NCBI GenBank assembly: GCA_009995705.1
Contig: JAADBR010000118.1
Coordinates: 1 to 13,746 of the forward strand
DNA from: Microcystis aeruginosa W13-11
GTDB taxonomy: Bacteria > Cyanobacteriota > Cyanobacteriia > Cyanobacteriales > Microcystaceae
Direction: 5' to 3'
Length of the DNA: 13,746 nt
Position 1 is the first letter of the stretch. Each line of letters begins with the position of its first letter. The notes beneath the pieces were generated by a model. The model worked only from the letters and a program-made list of their open reading frames with translations. It had not been told where the DNA came from and ran no database searches. The translations under genes and the position numbers were made by a program. Below are positions 6,627-12,336 of this stretch, piece after piece.

Positions 6627-7346
6627 ATGACTTCCTTGTTGGTTCACACTTATCCTTCTCTTGTCAAGGGTATTTTAATTAAACGTTACAAACGCTTTTT
6701 TGCCGACATACAACTGGACAACGGAGAATTAATTACGGCCCATTGCGCTAATACCGGACCGATGACAGATGTATGCGTAGAGGGTCAACCGGTTTATCTT
6801 TCCTGTAGTGATAACCCGAAGCGAAAATTAGCTTATACCTGGGAGATGATTCAACTGGGGGAGACTTGGGTGGGAGTTAATACCAATCTTCCTAATCAGG
6901 TGGTGAAAAATGCCCTGTTGCAAGGGGTTTTTCTCGATTTGGTCAAAAATGACACCGAAGTGCGATCGGAAGTGGCCTACGGTCAAAATAATGGCAGTAG
7001 AATTGATTTTCTTTTGACCCATGGTGATAATTCCCTCACCTATATCGAGGTTAAAAATACCACTTGGAATCAGGGAGAAACGGCACTTTTTCCCGATACT
7101 GTCACCACGCGGGGACAGAAGCATTTAAACGAATTAATGGCTTTATTGCCAGCAGCGGAGGCGATTATGCTCTACTTTATTAATCGGGGTGATTGTGACC
7201 GATTTGCTCCGGGGGATAGTAAGGATGCTAAATACGGACAGCTATTGCGTCAAGCAGTGGCTAAAGGAGTCAAGGTTTTACCCTGTCGCTTCCAAGTGAC
7301 ACCCACGGGAATTTATTATTTAGGTTTAGCAGAATTGCAACTGTGA
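6627..7346 (+). CDS. sfsA: SfsA family nuclease (sugar fermentation stimulation protein homologue)
   Basis: 239 aa from the ATG at 6627; a TTG one codon earlier is also possible. The N-terminal OB-like region reads KRYKRFFADIQLDNGELITA (19-38) followed by HCANTGPM (39-46). The C-terminal half holds the PD-(D/E)XK core: E115, RIDFLL (D127), YIEVKNTTW (E141, K143) and FPDTVTTRGQKHLNEL (155-170). WVGVNTNLPN (81-90) is also typical. The E. coli protein was first described as affecting sugar (maltose) gene expression, and the family has since been described as nucleases. The role in cyanobacteria is unknown. Upstream sequence has no strong Shine-Dalgarno. It is convergent with the NYN RNase gene across a hairpin-rich 128-bp spacer. 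Confidence 0.93.
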   Translation: MTSLLVHTYPSLVKGILIKRYKRFFADIQLDNGELITAHCANTGPMTDVCVEGQPVYLSCSDNPKRKLAYTWEMIQLGETWVGVNTNLPNQVVKNALLQGVFLDLVKNDTEVRSEVAYGQNNGSRIDFLLTHGDNSLTYIEVKNTTWNQGETALFPDTVTTRGQKHLNELMALLPAAEAIMLYFINRGDCDRFAPGDSKDAKYGQLLRQAVAKGVKVLPCRFQVTPTGIYYLGLAELQL

Positions 7347-7374
7347 CACCAGTGGTTTAGAGGGGCCAGCTTTT

Positions 7375-7452
7375 GACAAAATCCCCTAGACCGCAACTGA
7401 CCTTGAAAAGCTTAGAGACACAGTTACCTGTGCCTCTAATGGGGATTTTGTC
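7375..7452. repeat. Nested inverted repeat between convergent genes (MITE-like or bidirectional terminator)
   Basis: Outer arms GACAAAATCCCC (7375-7386) and GGGGATTTTGTC (7441-7452) are perfect 12-bp inverted repeats. Inside is a second hairpin, TTAGAGACACAG (7412-7423) with loop TTAC and CTGTGCCTCTAA (7428-7439), 11 of 12 pairs matched. It sits exactly between the ends of sfsA and the NYN gene, so it could end transcription from both sides. No long T run follows either arm, and the double-hairpin form also fits a small palindromic mobile element. Confidence 0.6.
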
Positions 7453-7474
7453 GATACATATTTGGGGTAATTTG

Positions 7475-8035
7475 TCAAGGTTTTTGATAACTAATTCCGT
7501 GGCGCATTTTCTCTAGTTTCTGTTGCACCTGAGCATCGAGAGAATGGAATAAAAAACGCCCTTTGGGACTTTGAGAAGAACTCTGGGATTTTCTCAGACG
7601 ACGACCGGTTAAATCCACCTCGATTTCCAGTCGTTGAGCGGAAATCCAGTGGGCCCCATAACCCATAACGGTCATTTTTTGGGCATTATCAGAGGTAGCG
7701 ACGATAATCCGTCCGATAGCTGGGGCGCGATCGTGCCAAAAATCGGCGCAGGTTTTCTCGATATAGGTGTCGGCGGTTTGAGCGTGGGCGGTAAAATAAA
7801 CCGATAAATGGTTAGTGTAGCGTTCTTGGCTGCCGGGGGTATCTTGAAGGTAGGAATCGAAGACGATTTGGGTTTGATAACCCTGATGGTGGGTGTAACC
7901 GATTAGGGTTTCAATTAACTTGTCTCGCGCTGGTTCGAGACCTTGGCGATCGCTAATTTTTTTCAGGGACGGCCAAGAGCCGATGACGTTGTAGCCGTCA
8001 ACCAGCAGAAGGGAACGATCAGAAGAATTAACCAT
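7475..8035 (-). CDS. NYN-domain ribonuclease, YacP/Rae1-type
   Basis: 186 aa from the ATG at 8035; a longer form from 8128 would add 31 residues and overlap the ABC gene. I chose 8035 because family members begin just before the first conserved strand, here LLLVDGYNVIGSW (9-21). Further NYN/PIN-like acidic motifs are QIVFD (56-60), TADTYIE (87-93, D89) and VATSDNAQ (112-119, D116). The B. subtilis homologue Rae1/YacP is a ribosome-associated endoribonuclease, and plants and cyanobacteria carry related proteins. The C-terminus (about 140-186) is basic and Ser-rich (RRLRKSQSSSQSPKGR) and may bind RNA. It follows the ABC ATPase gene on the same strand by 73 bp. Confidence 0.85.
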   Translation of the reverse strand: MVNSSDRSLLLVDGYNVIGSWPSLKKISDRQGLEPARDKLIETLIGYTHHQGYQTQIVFDSYLQDTPGSQERYTNHLSVYFTAHAQTADTYIEKTCADFWHDRAPAIGRIIVATSDNAQKMTVMGYGAHWISAQRLEIEVDLTGRRLRKSQSSSQSPKGRFLFHSLDAQVQQKLEKMRHGISYQKP

Positions 8036-8108
8036 GGCTTTGAGAGTAATTTGTGTGGCATTAAGGGCAGTTCTAAAAAACAGCATCCTAATGATATTAA
8101 CAAAAAAT

Positions 8109-8777
8109 TTAAGATTCGACTGCCGCACTTGCCAATAATCTCGCTTTTAATTCTAGGGGATTTCCCTGATCCGCTACCTTGCCCCCCTCCAACAAAAATG
8201 CCCCATCGCTGTAATCCAATTCATCAAGGCGATGGGTCACCCAAAGGGCTGTAATCCCCCGGTTTTTGACCAATTTCTGTACTTGAGAGACTAATTCTAA
8301 CTGGGTATCCCCATCCAAAAGGGCGGTGGGTTCATCAAAGAGCAAAAACTCGCAATGACGAGCTAAAGCCCCCGCAATGGCGATTCTTTGCTTTTGTCCG
8401 CCACTGAGAGCATAGATCGGTCGTTTTTCCATTTCTAATAAATTCACCGCCCCTAGGGATTCCCGCACCCGCGCCCGAATTGCCGGCGTGGATAAACCCT
8501 CGGATACCAACCCAAAGGCCACATCTGCCCCCACTGTTGGCATAACTAACTGATGGTCGGGATTTTGAAAAACAAAACCGAGGGGGTTAGGTATCTCTAT
8601 TTCCCCGCGACTAGGTTTTAATAATCCCGCTAAGAGCCGCAGCAGGGTTGATTTACCGCTGCCATTTGTCCCCAACAACATCCAAAATTCCCCTCTGGGA
8701 ACTTGCAAAGAGCAGCCATTTAATACGGATTTCCCACTTGGCCAGCTAAACCAGAGATCTTTTACTTTTATAGTCAT
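8109..8777 (-). CDS. ECF/CbiO-type ABC transporter ATP-binding protein
   Basis: 222 aa single nucleotide-binding domain. Motifs are Walker A GTNGSGKST (36-44), Q-loop QNPDHQLVMPTVGADVAFGL (71-90, the form typical of energy-coupling-factor and cobalt/nickel ATPases), signature LSGGQKQR (124-131), Walker B FLLFDEP (144-150) and H-loop H182. It energises uptake of a vitamin or metal when paired with an EcfT/CbiQ-like membrane subunit, but none is encoded here, so the partner is elsewhere. Cyanobacteria and plastids are known to have such solitary ATPase genes. At 222 aa it lacks the C-terminal extension of longer EcfA proteins. The ATG at 8777 has no clear Shine-Dalgarno; a palindromic repeat lies just upstream. 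Confidence 0.88.
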   Translation of the reverse strand: MTIKVKDLWFSWPSGKSVLNGCSLQVPRGEFWMLLGTNGSGKSTLLRLLAGLLKPSRGEIEIPNPLGFVFQNPDHQLVMPTVGADVAFGLVSEGLSTPAIRARVRESLGAVNLLEMEKRPIYALSGGQKQRIAIAGALARHCEFLLFDEPTALLDGDTQLELVSQVQKLVKNRGITALWVTHRLDELDYSDGAFLLEGGKVADQGNPLELKARLLASAAVES

Positions 8778-8789
8778 AATTATGAGTTG

Positions 8790-8886
8790 ATCAGTTATCA
8801 GTTATCAGTTTTCAGTAGAAAGTGTTATGTAGGCGGTTGCCGTTTTCTTGTCACTGATTACTGGTTACTGCTCACTGATAACTGAT
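8790..8886. repeat. ATCAGTTATCAGT palindromic repeat, copy 4 (complete)
   Basis: This is the best-preserved copy. The left arm ATCAGTTATCAGTTTTCAGT (8797-8816) pairs with the right arm ACTGCTCACTGATAACTGAT (8867-8886) at 17 of 20 positions. A further ATCAGTT unit precedes the left arm. The interior shares 22 identical bases with copy 2. It fills the spacer between the UPF0367 stop and the ABC ATPase start and could fold into a ~90-nt hairpin. Confidence 0.7.
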
Positions 8887-8893
8887 TAAAAAA

Positions 8894-9163
8894 CTATTCT
8901 GTGGCTAAAGCGACAAACCCCGGCACTCTACCAGTGGAGGCAGCCCCAGATTTTTGTGACACAATCACCGCACTGATCTGATCGCTCAAAACCGCCACCT
9001 TTTTATCGGTTTGTTTTTCGCAGGTTAATTCTAATAACTCTGGATTTGGCGATCGCATAGCGTTAATAATTGTTTGATACAAAGCGTCTGCTGCTGCTTC
9101 TTCCTTGCGCTGCACGGAAATGGGAATGGGCGAGAGTTTCAGAGTAATATCGATCGAATACAT
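8894..9163 (-). CDS. UPF0367 family small cyanobacterial protein
   Basis: 89 aa. It opens [20 protein letters not shown] and continues with [20 protein letters not shown] (42-61), [13 protein letters not shown] (62-74) and [12 protein letters not shown]. The order ITL-P-S-VQRKE, LTCEKQ-DKKVAVL, ISAV and KSG-GR-PGF matches my memory of the cyanobacterial UPF0367 family. It is soluble with no signal peptide or membrane segment, and its function is unknown. The start ATG at 9163 has a good Shine-Dalgarno (GGAAGGGAA). Its small size and strong conservation suggest a core cyanobacterial role rather than an accessory one. Confidence 0.8.
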   Translation of the reverse strand: MYSIDITLKLSPIPISVQRKEEAAADALYQTIINAMRSPNPELLELTCEKQTDKKVAVLSDQISAVIVSQKSGAASTGRVPGFVALATE

Positions 9164-9222
9164 AGTTTAGCGTTCCCTTCCAAAAAACAAGTCAAAAACC
9201 ATTGTATAGCAGGGGTTGGGAA

Positions 9223-9276
9223 GTCAGTGATCAGTTATCAGATGTGAGTTTTCAGTTCACTGATTGCTGTTCACTG
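9223..9276. repeat. CAGTGATCAGTTATCAG palindromic repeat, copy 5
   Basis: CAGTGATCAGTTATCAG (9224-9240) pairs imperfectly with CACTGATTGCTGTTCACTG (9258-9276). It belongs to the same family as the other copies but has a shorter interior. It lies upstream of the UPF0367 gene. Confidence 0.6.
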
Positions 9277-9371
9277 TGCAGATAACCTTAGGGTCATAAC
9301 CGATTAAATCTCGGCAGTCGCTGTGCCTGAGGGTTGTTAGCTGGCAATCACTTGCTTGAATGAATTAGCAT

Positions 9372-9434
9372 GGTGTGTTCCCCAAAATCTATCGGTGCAG
9401 CAGTAGGAGTCAGATTAGGGAACGCACCCTACAG
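9372..9434. repeat. 63-bp MITE-like element, copy A
   Basis: It starts GGTGTGTTCCCC and ends GGGAACGCACCCTACAG, giving ~11-bp terminal inverted repeats. The interior (ATCTATCGGTGCAGCAGTAG) matches copy B at 9834-9897 at about three quarters of positions with one indel. It lies 15 bp past the antitoxin stop. Confidence 0.55.
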
Positions 9435-9449
9435 CTACCCCAAGCCAAC

Positions 9450-9710
9450 TTACGCATCGATTAAATCATGTTCTTGTGTTTTACCTGCTTTATATTCTGC
9501 GATCGCTTTTTGCAAATGTTGAGCATTAGCCGGAGATTTTAAGAGATAAACTGTTTCCATCAGACTGTCATAATAACTTTTAGACATAATAACAACATCT
9601 TCTGTATCTCCTCTGACAATGAAAGTACAGTTTTTATCATTGGCTACTGTATCTATTACAGATTTAAAGTTTTTTCGGGCTTCACTAAAGTTGACAATGT
9701 TGACGCTCAT
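9450..9710 (-). CDS. YefM/Phd family antitoxin (orphan)
   Basis: 86 aa. Prevent-host-death fold hallmarks are VNFSEARKNFKSVIDTVAND (6-25), then CTFIVRGDTEDVVIMSKSYYDSL, with V-I-M-S-x-x-x-Y-x-S-L as in YefM. The C-terminal half (ETVYLLKSPANAQHLQKAIAEYKAG, about 52-76) is the usual YoeB/RelE-binding helix. These antitoxins repress their own promoter and neutralise a YoeB or RelE mRNA interferase normally encoded just downstream. Here, the 286 bp downstream contain only repeats and no toxin ORF. The start ATG at 9710 has no clear Shine-Dalgarno. It is an orphan, either a relic or acting on a toxin elsewhere. Confidence 0.88.
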   Translation of the reverse strand: MSVNIVNFSEARKNFKSVIDTVANDKNCTFIVRGDTEDVVIMSKSYYDSLMETVYLLKSPANAQHLQKAIAEYKAGKTQEHDLIDA

Positions 9711-9785
9711 CAGAGTTGTACATGATTAAGTACAATTGTTATTATAGTTCTGTCCAAATCTGGTTGGCAAAACCCAAAGGCTTCG

Positions 9786-9802
9786 GGGAACGCACCCTAC
9801 AG
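9786..9802. repeat. GGGAACGCACCCTACAG dispersed repeat
   Basis: All 17 bases are identical to the right end of copy A (9418-9434), in the same orientation. A HIP1 octamer follows at 9805. It is probably the solitary end of another copy of the same element. Confidence 0.5.
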
Positions 9803-9833
9803 ATGCGATCGCTTGCTCAAATTCCATAATCTT

Positions 9834-9897
9834 GGTGCGTTCCCAAGAATTTATTGGCGGAGTAATTAGGAGTTGTCTTGGGGAATGCAGCCTACAA
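9834..9897. repeat. 63-bp MITE-like element, copy B
   Basis: GGTGCGTTCCCAAGAATTTA at the left and GGGGAATGCAGCCTACA at the right form imperfect terminal inverted repeats. It is homologous to copy A and in the same orientation. The two copies bracket the orphan antitoxin gene. Confidence 0.55.
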
Positions 9898-9913
9898 AAT
9901 CGGCGATCAAACT

Positions 9914-9949
9914 GATTGATAGCGATCGCCTGATTGGTAGCGATCACCA
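9914..9949. repeat. 18-bp tandem duplication containing HIP1
   Basis: GATTGATAGCGATCGCCT is followed directly by GATTGGTAGCGATCACCA. The first unit holds an intact HIP1 GCGATCGC; the second holds a one-base variant. A partial third unit (ATCGGCGATCAAACT) precedes them. Confidence 0.5.
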
Positions 9950-9963
9950 ATTAATAGGACACC

Positions 9964-10059
9964 ATGACCAACAAGTTTGACCTGCTCCTGGACGCAATCG
10001 CCTGTTTACCAAGGGGGTCAGAATCCAGAGTTGGCAAAGGTTTTCCCACAGTCCTGTAA
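9964..10059 (+). CDS. Possible 31-aa small ORF or gene fragment
   Basis: ATG at 9964 with AGGA four bases upstream encodes MTNKFDLLLDAIACLPRG and on to TAA at 10059. The first 16 residues look protein-like (amphipathic, ending CLPRG), the rest less so. I do not recognise it. It may be the N-terminus of a decayed gene or a chance ORF in repeat-rich spacer. Confidence 0.2.
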   Translation: MTNKFDLLLDAIACLPRGSESRVGKGFPTVL

Positions 10060-10098
10060 GATAGCGTTATCCCGAACTCAGGTTATTTGTAGGATGTG

Positions 10099-11208
10099 TT
10101 AGGGGAGTGCAGTGATCCCTTGCTGAAATTGGTCATCCTTTTGAGGAATATTTGGCATCAGTTGACTAAATCCAATAGTTTCATCACCTTTAAAAGTTCC
10201 TTCCTGACCGTAAAATGACCTGAGCATCTCTGCAACGATACGCGCTTTGGCAATATACTTTCCATAACTTTCAGGTTGAATATTAGGGTATTGAGAAATT
10301 AAGTCTGTTTCTTCTGTCCGTAATTCATCAATTTTTTGGTTGAGTTCTTCGTAAGAATTTGGCTCTGTAACTTTCCCTCCTAGATAGACAACGTTGCTCA
10401 GTCCAAGAATAGAAAGAAAGTTTTGCGGTAAAGTAAATGTCGCCATATCTGAACCAATACCTAAAAATAAGCTAGCAGCTACCAACAAGCTAAAACCTGC
10501 TAGTTGAAAGCTGTAAACATCAAATGATCCACCGCTTTTGATTAGGTCGCTCCATTTTGCATCTTCTAATTTTGGTTTTTGCTCGTAACCTTTTTCACCA
10601 ATGGTCAGCCATTTATGTTTTCTCAACCAGGCCCAATTAGAGAATGTCAGTCGTTTGTTTCCCAATGCTACAACCTTGGAACCAGTTGTGCCAACAGCGC
10701 TGATACCTAGTAGTAAAAGAATATCATTTGATAGCCCACTCAGCACCCCACTACTGGACAGAGTGTATACAAGCCGAAATAGCACCACCAAAGTGAAACC
10801 AAAAATTTGAAAATTAGAAAGACTAGCTTTACCAAATTGTCCTGCTGTCAAAGCTACAGGCTTAATCCATAATTTTGTAAAACTATAGTTGTTATCCCAG
10901 CTTACCCACCAGACAGTAATTGTATAGAAACCCAAAACACTCCCTAATGCTATTAGGAACGCAAAGAGAGAGAAACTCGCAGGAGTCCCAGGTTCAGAAG
11001 ATGTTGGAGCAGGAGTCGGGGAGGGAGTTTGAGGGGAAGATGTTGGAGCAGGAGTCGGGGAAGGAGTTTGAGAGGAAGGTGTTACAGAAGGAGTTGGAGA
11101 AGGAGTTTGCGCTAAGACGTTGGTAACTAATCCATAGGCAAAAGTCACAAAAACAGTAGTCAGTAATGCAGTAAGTATCCATTTAACAATTGATCTTTTG
11201 ATTTTCAT
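10099..11208 (-). CDS. Secreted/anchored membrane protein with Pro/Thr/Ser linker and duplicated two-helix module
   Basis: 369 aa, family not recognised. Residues 1-33 are a signal peptide (MKIKRSIVKW, hydrophobic core, VLA-Q cleavage site). Residues 34-77 are a Pro/Thr/Ser linker with the 13-residue unit QTPSPTPAPTSS+P/E twice. A hydrophobic helix follows at 79-101 (LFAFLIALGSVLGFYTITVWWV), then two homologous hydrophobic hairpins at 133-180 and 234-281. These align without gaps at 17 of 48 positions and both end in LG-[IL]-S-x-V-x3-G-x-K-V. The tail (282-369) is charged, partly helical and probably soluble. The ATG at 11208 has an AGAGG Shine-Dalgarno. It is the last gene of the peptidoglycan-hydrolase cassette. 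A holin- or anchor-like role is conceivable but is inference only. Confidence 0.75.
   Translation of the reverse strand: MKIKRSIVKWILTALLTTVFVTFAYGLVTNVLAQTPSPTPSVTPSSQTPSPTPAPTSSPQTPSPTPAPTSSEPGTPASFSLFAFLIALGSVLGFYTITVWWVSWDNNYSFTKLWIKPVALTAGQFGKASLSNFQIFGFTLVVLFRLVYTLSSSGVLSGLSNDILLLLGISAVGTTGSKVVALGNKRLTFSNWAWLRKHKWLTIGEKGYEQKPKLEDAKWSDLIKSGGSFDVYSFQLAGFSLLVAASLFLGIGSDMATFTLPQNFLSILGLSNVVYLGGKVTEPNSYEELNQKIDELRTEETDLISQYPNIQPESYGKYIAKARIVAEMLRSFYGQEGTFKGDETIGFSQLMPNIPQKDDQFQQGITALP
11001..11078. repeat. 39-bp coding tandem repeat (Pro/Thr linker)
   Basis: Two copies of a 39-bp unit starting ATGTTGGAGCAGGAGTCGGG (11001 and 11040) differ at only a few positions and encode the 13-residue Pro/Thr/Ser unit in the opposite strand. 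A degenerate third unit follows to about 11105. Such repeats change length easily by slippage. Confidence 0.75.
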
Positions 11209-11257
11209 TTGCCTCTTTTTTGGGGATAAAACTGGATCGATGTATGGAGTTTTAAGT

Positions 11258-11398
11258 TTAATTGTGGCTTTTACCTCCTTTTACAAAAATATTGGACGAT
11301 GACATAACGGGAACTATTCTTTTAAAAGGAAACGTTCCCGGTTTTGGCGGTTTCGCTCCCCATTCGGCTGTGGTAATGACTTTGGCGGTAAATGGCAT
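11258..11398 (-). pseudogene. Frameshifted remnant of an Amidase_2/PGRP-type N-acetylmuramoyl-L-alanine amidase
   Basis: A 46-codon minus-strand frame from the ATG at 11398 reads MPFTAKVITTAEWGAKPP then KPGTFPFKRIV. The ITxAEWGAxPP signature is the N-terminus of the PGRP/Amidase_2 family, which cut the bond between muramic acid and L-alanine. Family members next have R-Y-I/V-I/V-V-H-H-T. Here that segment appears in another frame, as NSSRYVIV, after a shift in the TTTTAAAA run (about 11321-11328). It then diverges into QYFCKRR and a stop at 11271-11273, so the zinc-binding His pair and the rest of the domain are lost. A perfect AAGGAGGT lies at 11273-11280 (minus sense) with no start codon at a usable distance. 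The gene sits between the lysozyme-like and membrane-protein genes, so the cassette once probably held three hydrolases. Confidence 0.6.
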
Positions 11399-11449
11399 AA
11401 TTAGAAAAAATCTCAGCAATAAAATTGTTTAAATCTTTGAACTAAAGTA

Positions 11450-11489
11450 TAGAGTTGTTGCCAATAATTTAGCTCATGCAACAACTCTA
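11450..11489 (-). terminator. Strong hairpin after the lysozyme-like gene
   Basis: TAGAGTTGTTGC (11450-11461) and GCAACAACTCTA (11478-11489) form a perfect 12-bp stem with a 16-nt loop. It begins 13 bp past the lysozyme-like stop. The minus-strand sequence after it (ATACTTTAGTTC) lacks a proper U run, so it may be a weak terminator, a processing or stability element, or a palindromic repeat. Confidence 0.45.
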
Positions 11490-11502
11490 CTTACTTTGTT
11501 AG

Positions 11503-12273
11503 TCAACTCCAACCATGTAACTGGAACCATCCGGCTCGACTGAGAGTATCTTTGCCATAATTCCGGTTAGCAGTGAAGAAATCAACATCTCCGCGATCGC
11601 GCAAAGCTCTTAGCGCATTTCCAAGTCCGGAATTGTATGCAGCTAAAGCGGCACGGATAAGCTCTTTGCCTTGCAAATTAGTCTTGCGTTGCATAAAAGC
11701 TCGGTTGTCAGCAAGAACTTGACAGCCAAAGAGAATATTCTCCCTGGGATCTTTCCACTTACCAGTAGAGATAAACTGAGGAAAGGCACCATCGTCAATT
11801 TGCATCAGTCCCCGACCATGACCAAAATCTCCCGTACCAGAGGGACCGGGTGGATTTAAGAGCAATCCCCAGTGAGATTCTCGCGAACCAATGCCTGCAA
11901 TTACAGCAATAGGAAAGCCGTGTTTATTAGCGCCTTCTTCAATGAAAGCTCGGAACTGTTGAGCCGCTCCCAATTGCCTGAGCATGGAAGCGTCATTGCG
12001 AGCAATTGTCGTATTAAATGTAAGTTCAAGATTGGGAGGTTGCTCGTCTGATAATGCAGCCCAAGTCAGAGGACCGACAATTCCATCATCATCCAAACTG
12101 CGAGAGCGTTGAAATTGTTTGACAGCCATTTCGGTTGCCTGTCCAAAGAAGCCATCAATAACGACAGTCACTCCTTTTGCATTTAGCAGTTCTTGCAGTT
12201 CCATCACTTCGTCTCGAAGTTGAGGAGAAGTGTGGTCAAATCCGTCAAATAAACGTAAGGTTGGACCGATCAT
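11503..12273 (-). CDS. Peptidoglycan-binding domain plus goose-type/SLT lysozyme-like hydrolase
   Basis: 256 aa. Residues 15-76 are a PG_binding_1 domain (EVMELQELLNAKG, VIDGFFGQATEMAVKQFQ, DGIVGPLTWAAL). Residues about 105-250 form a lysozyme-fold domain: GIGSRESHWG (127-136) with the catalytic Glu at E132, GHGRGLMQIDDGAFP (151-165), DPRENILFGCQVLADN (175-190) and ALAAYNSGLGNALRAL (209-224). The SRESH...GRGLMQID pattern favours goose-type lysozyme; AAYNSG is shared with soluble lytic transglycosylases. It would cut the MurNAc-GlcNAc glycan strand. There is no signal peptide, so the protein stays in the cytoplasm unless exported by a non-Sec route. The start ATG at 12273 has a clear AAGGAG. 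It lies 63 bp downstream of the M15 peptidase gene on the same strand. Confidence 0.87.
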   Translation of the reverse strand: MIGPTLRLFDGFDHTSPQLRDEVMELQELLNAKGVTVVIDGFFGQATEMAVKQFQRSRSLDDDGIVGPLTWAALSDEQPPNLELTFNTTIARNDASMLRQLGAAQQFRAFIEEGANKHGFPIAVIAGIGSRESHWGLLLNPPGPSGTGDFGHGRGLMQIDDGAFPQFISTGKWKDPRENILFGCQVLADNRAFMQRKTNLQGKELIRAALAAYNSGLGNALRALRDRGDVDFFTANRNYGKDTLSRAGWFQLHGWS

Positions 12274-12336
12274 TGTGTAAATTCTCCTTGCATTTTGTTT
12301 TCGATAGTTTCCAGGGTTATTGATGTCAGTTTGCCT

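Larger units (their letters stand above)
9711..10098. other. Repeat-rich spacer without an established gene
   Basis: This spacer between the orphan antitoxin and the membrane-protein gene contains HIP1 sites at 9805 and 9922, the solitary GGGAACGCACCC repeat, copy B, the 18-bp tandem repeat and the possible 31-aa ORF. A 74-codon minus-strand frame crosses it but is built from the repeats and is not counted as a gene. Confidence 0.5.

Noticed and set aside
8036..8128. Longer N-terminus of the NYN RNase
   Set aside because: The extra 31 residues overlap the ABC gene, have no Shine-Dalgarno and precede the point where family members normally start.
9281..9371. Minus-strand stretch reading DCRDLIGYDPKVICTV downstream of the orphan antitoxin
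   Set aside because: It looks faintly protein-like but has no start, is short, and does not resemble a YoeB/RelE toxin. I could not support a gene or a toxin remnant.
9726..9950. 74-codon minus-strand ORF
   Set aside because: It is built from the dispersed GGGAACGCACCC elements and HIP1 sites, has no recognisable domain and no Shine-Dalgarno.
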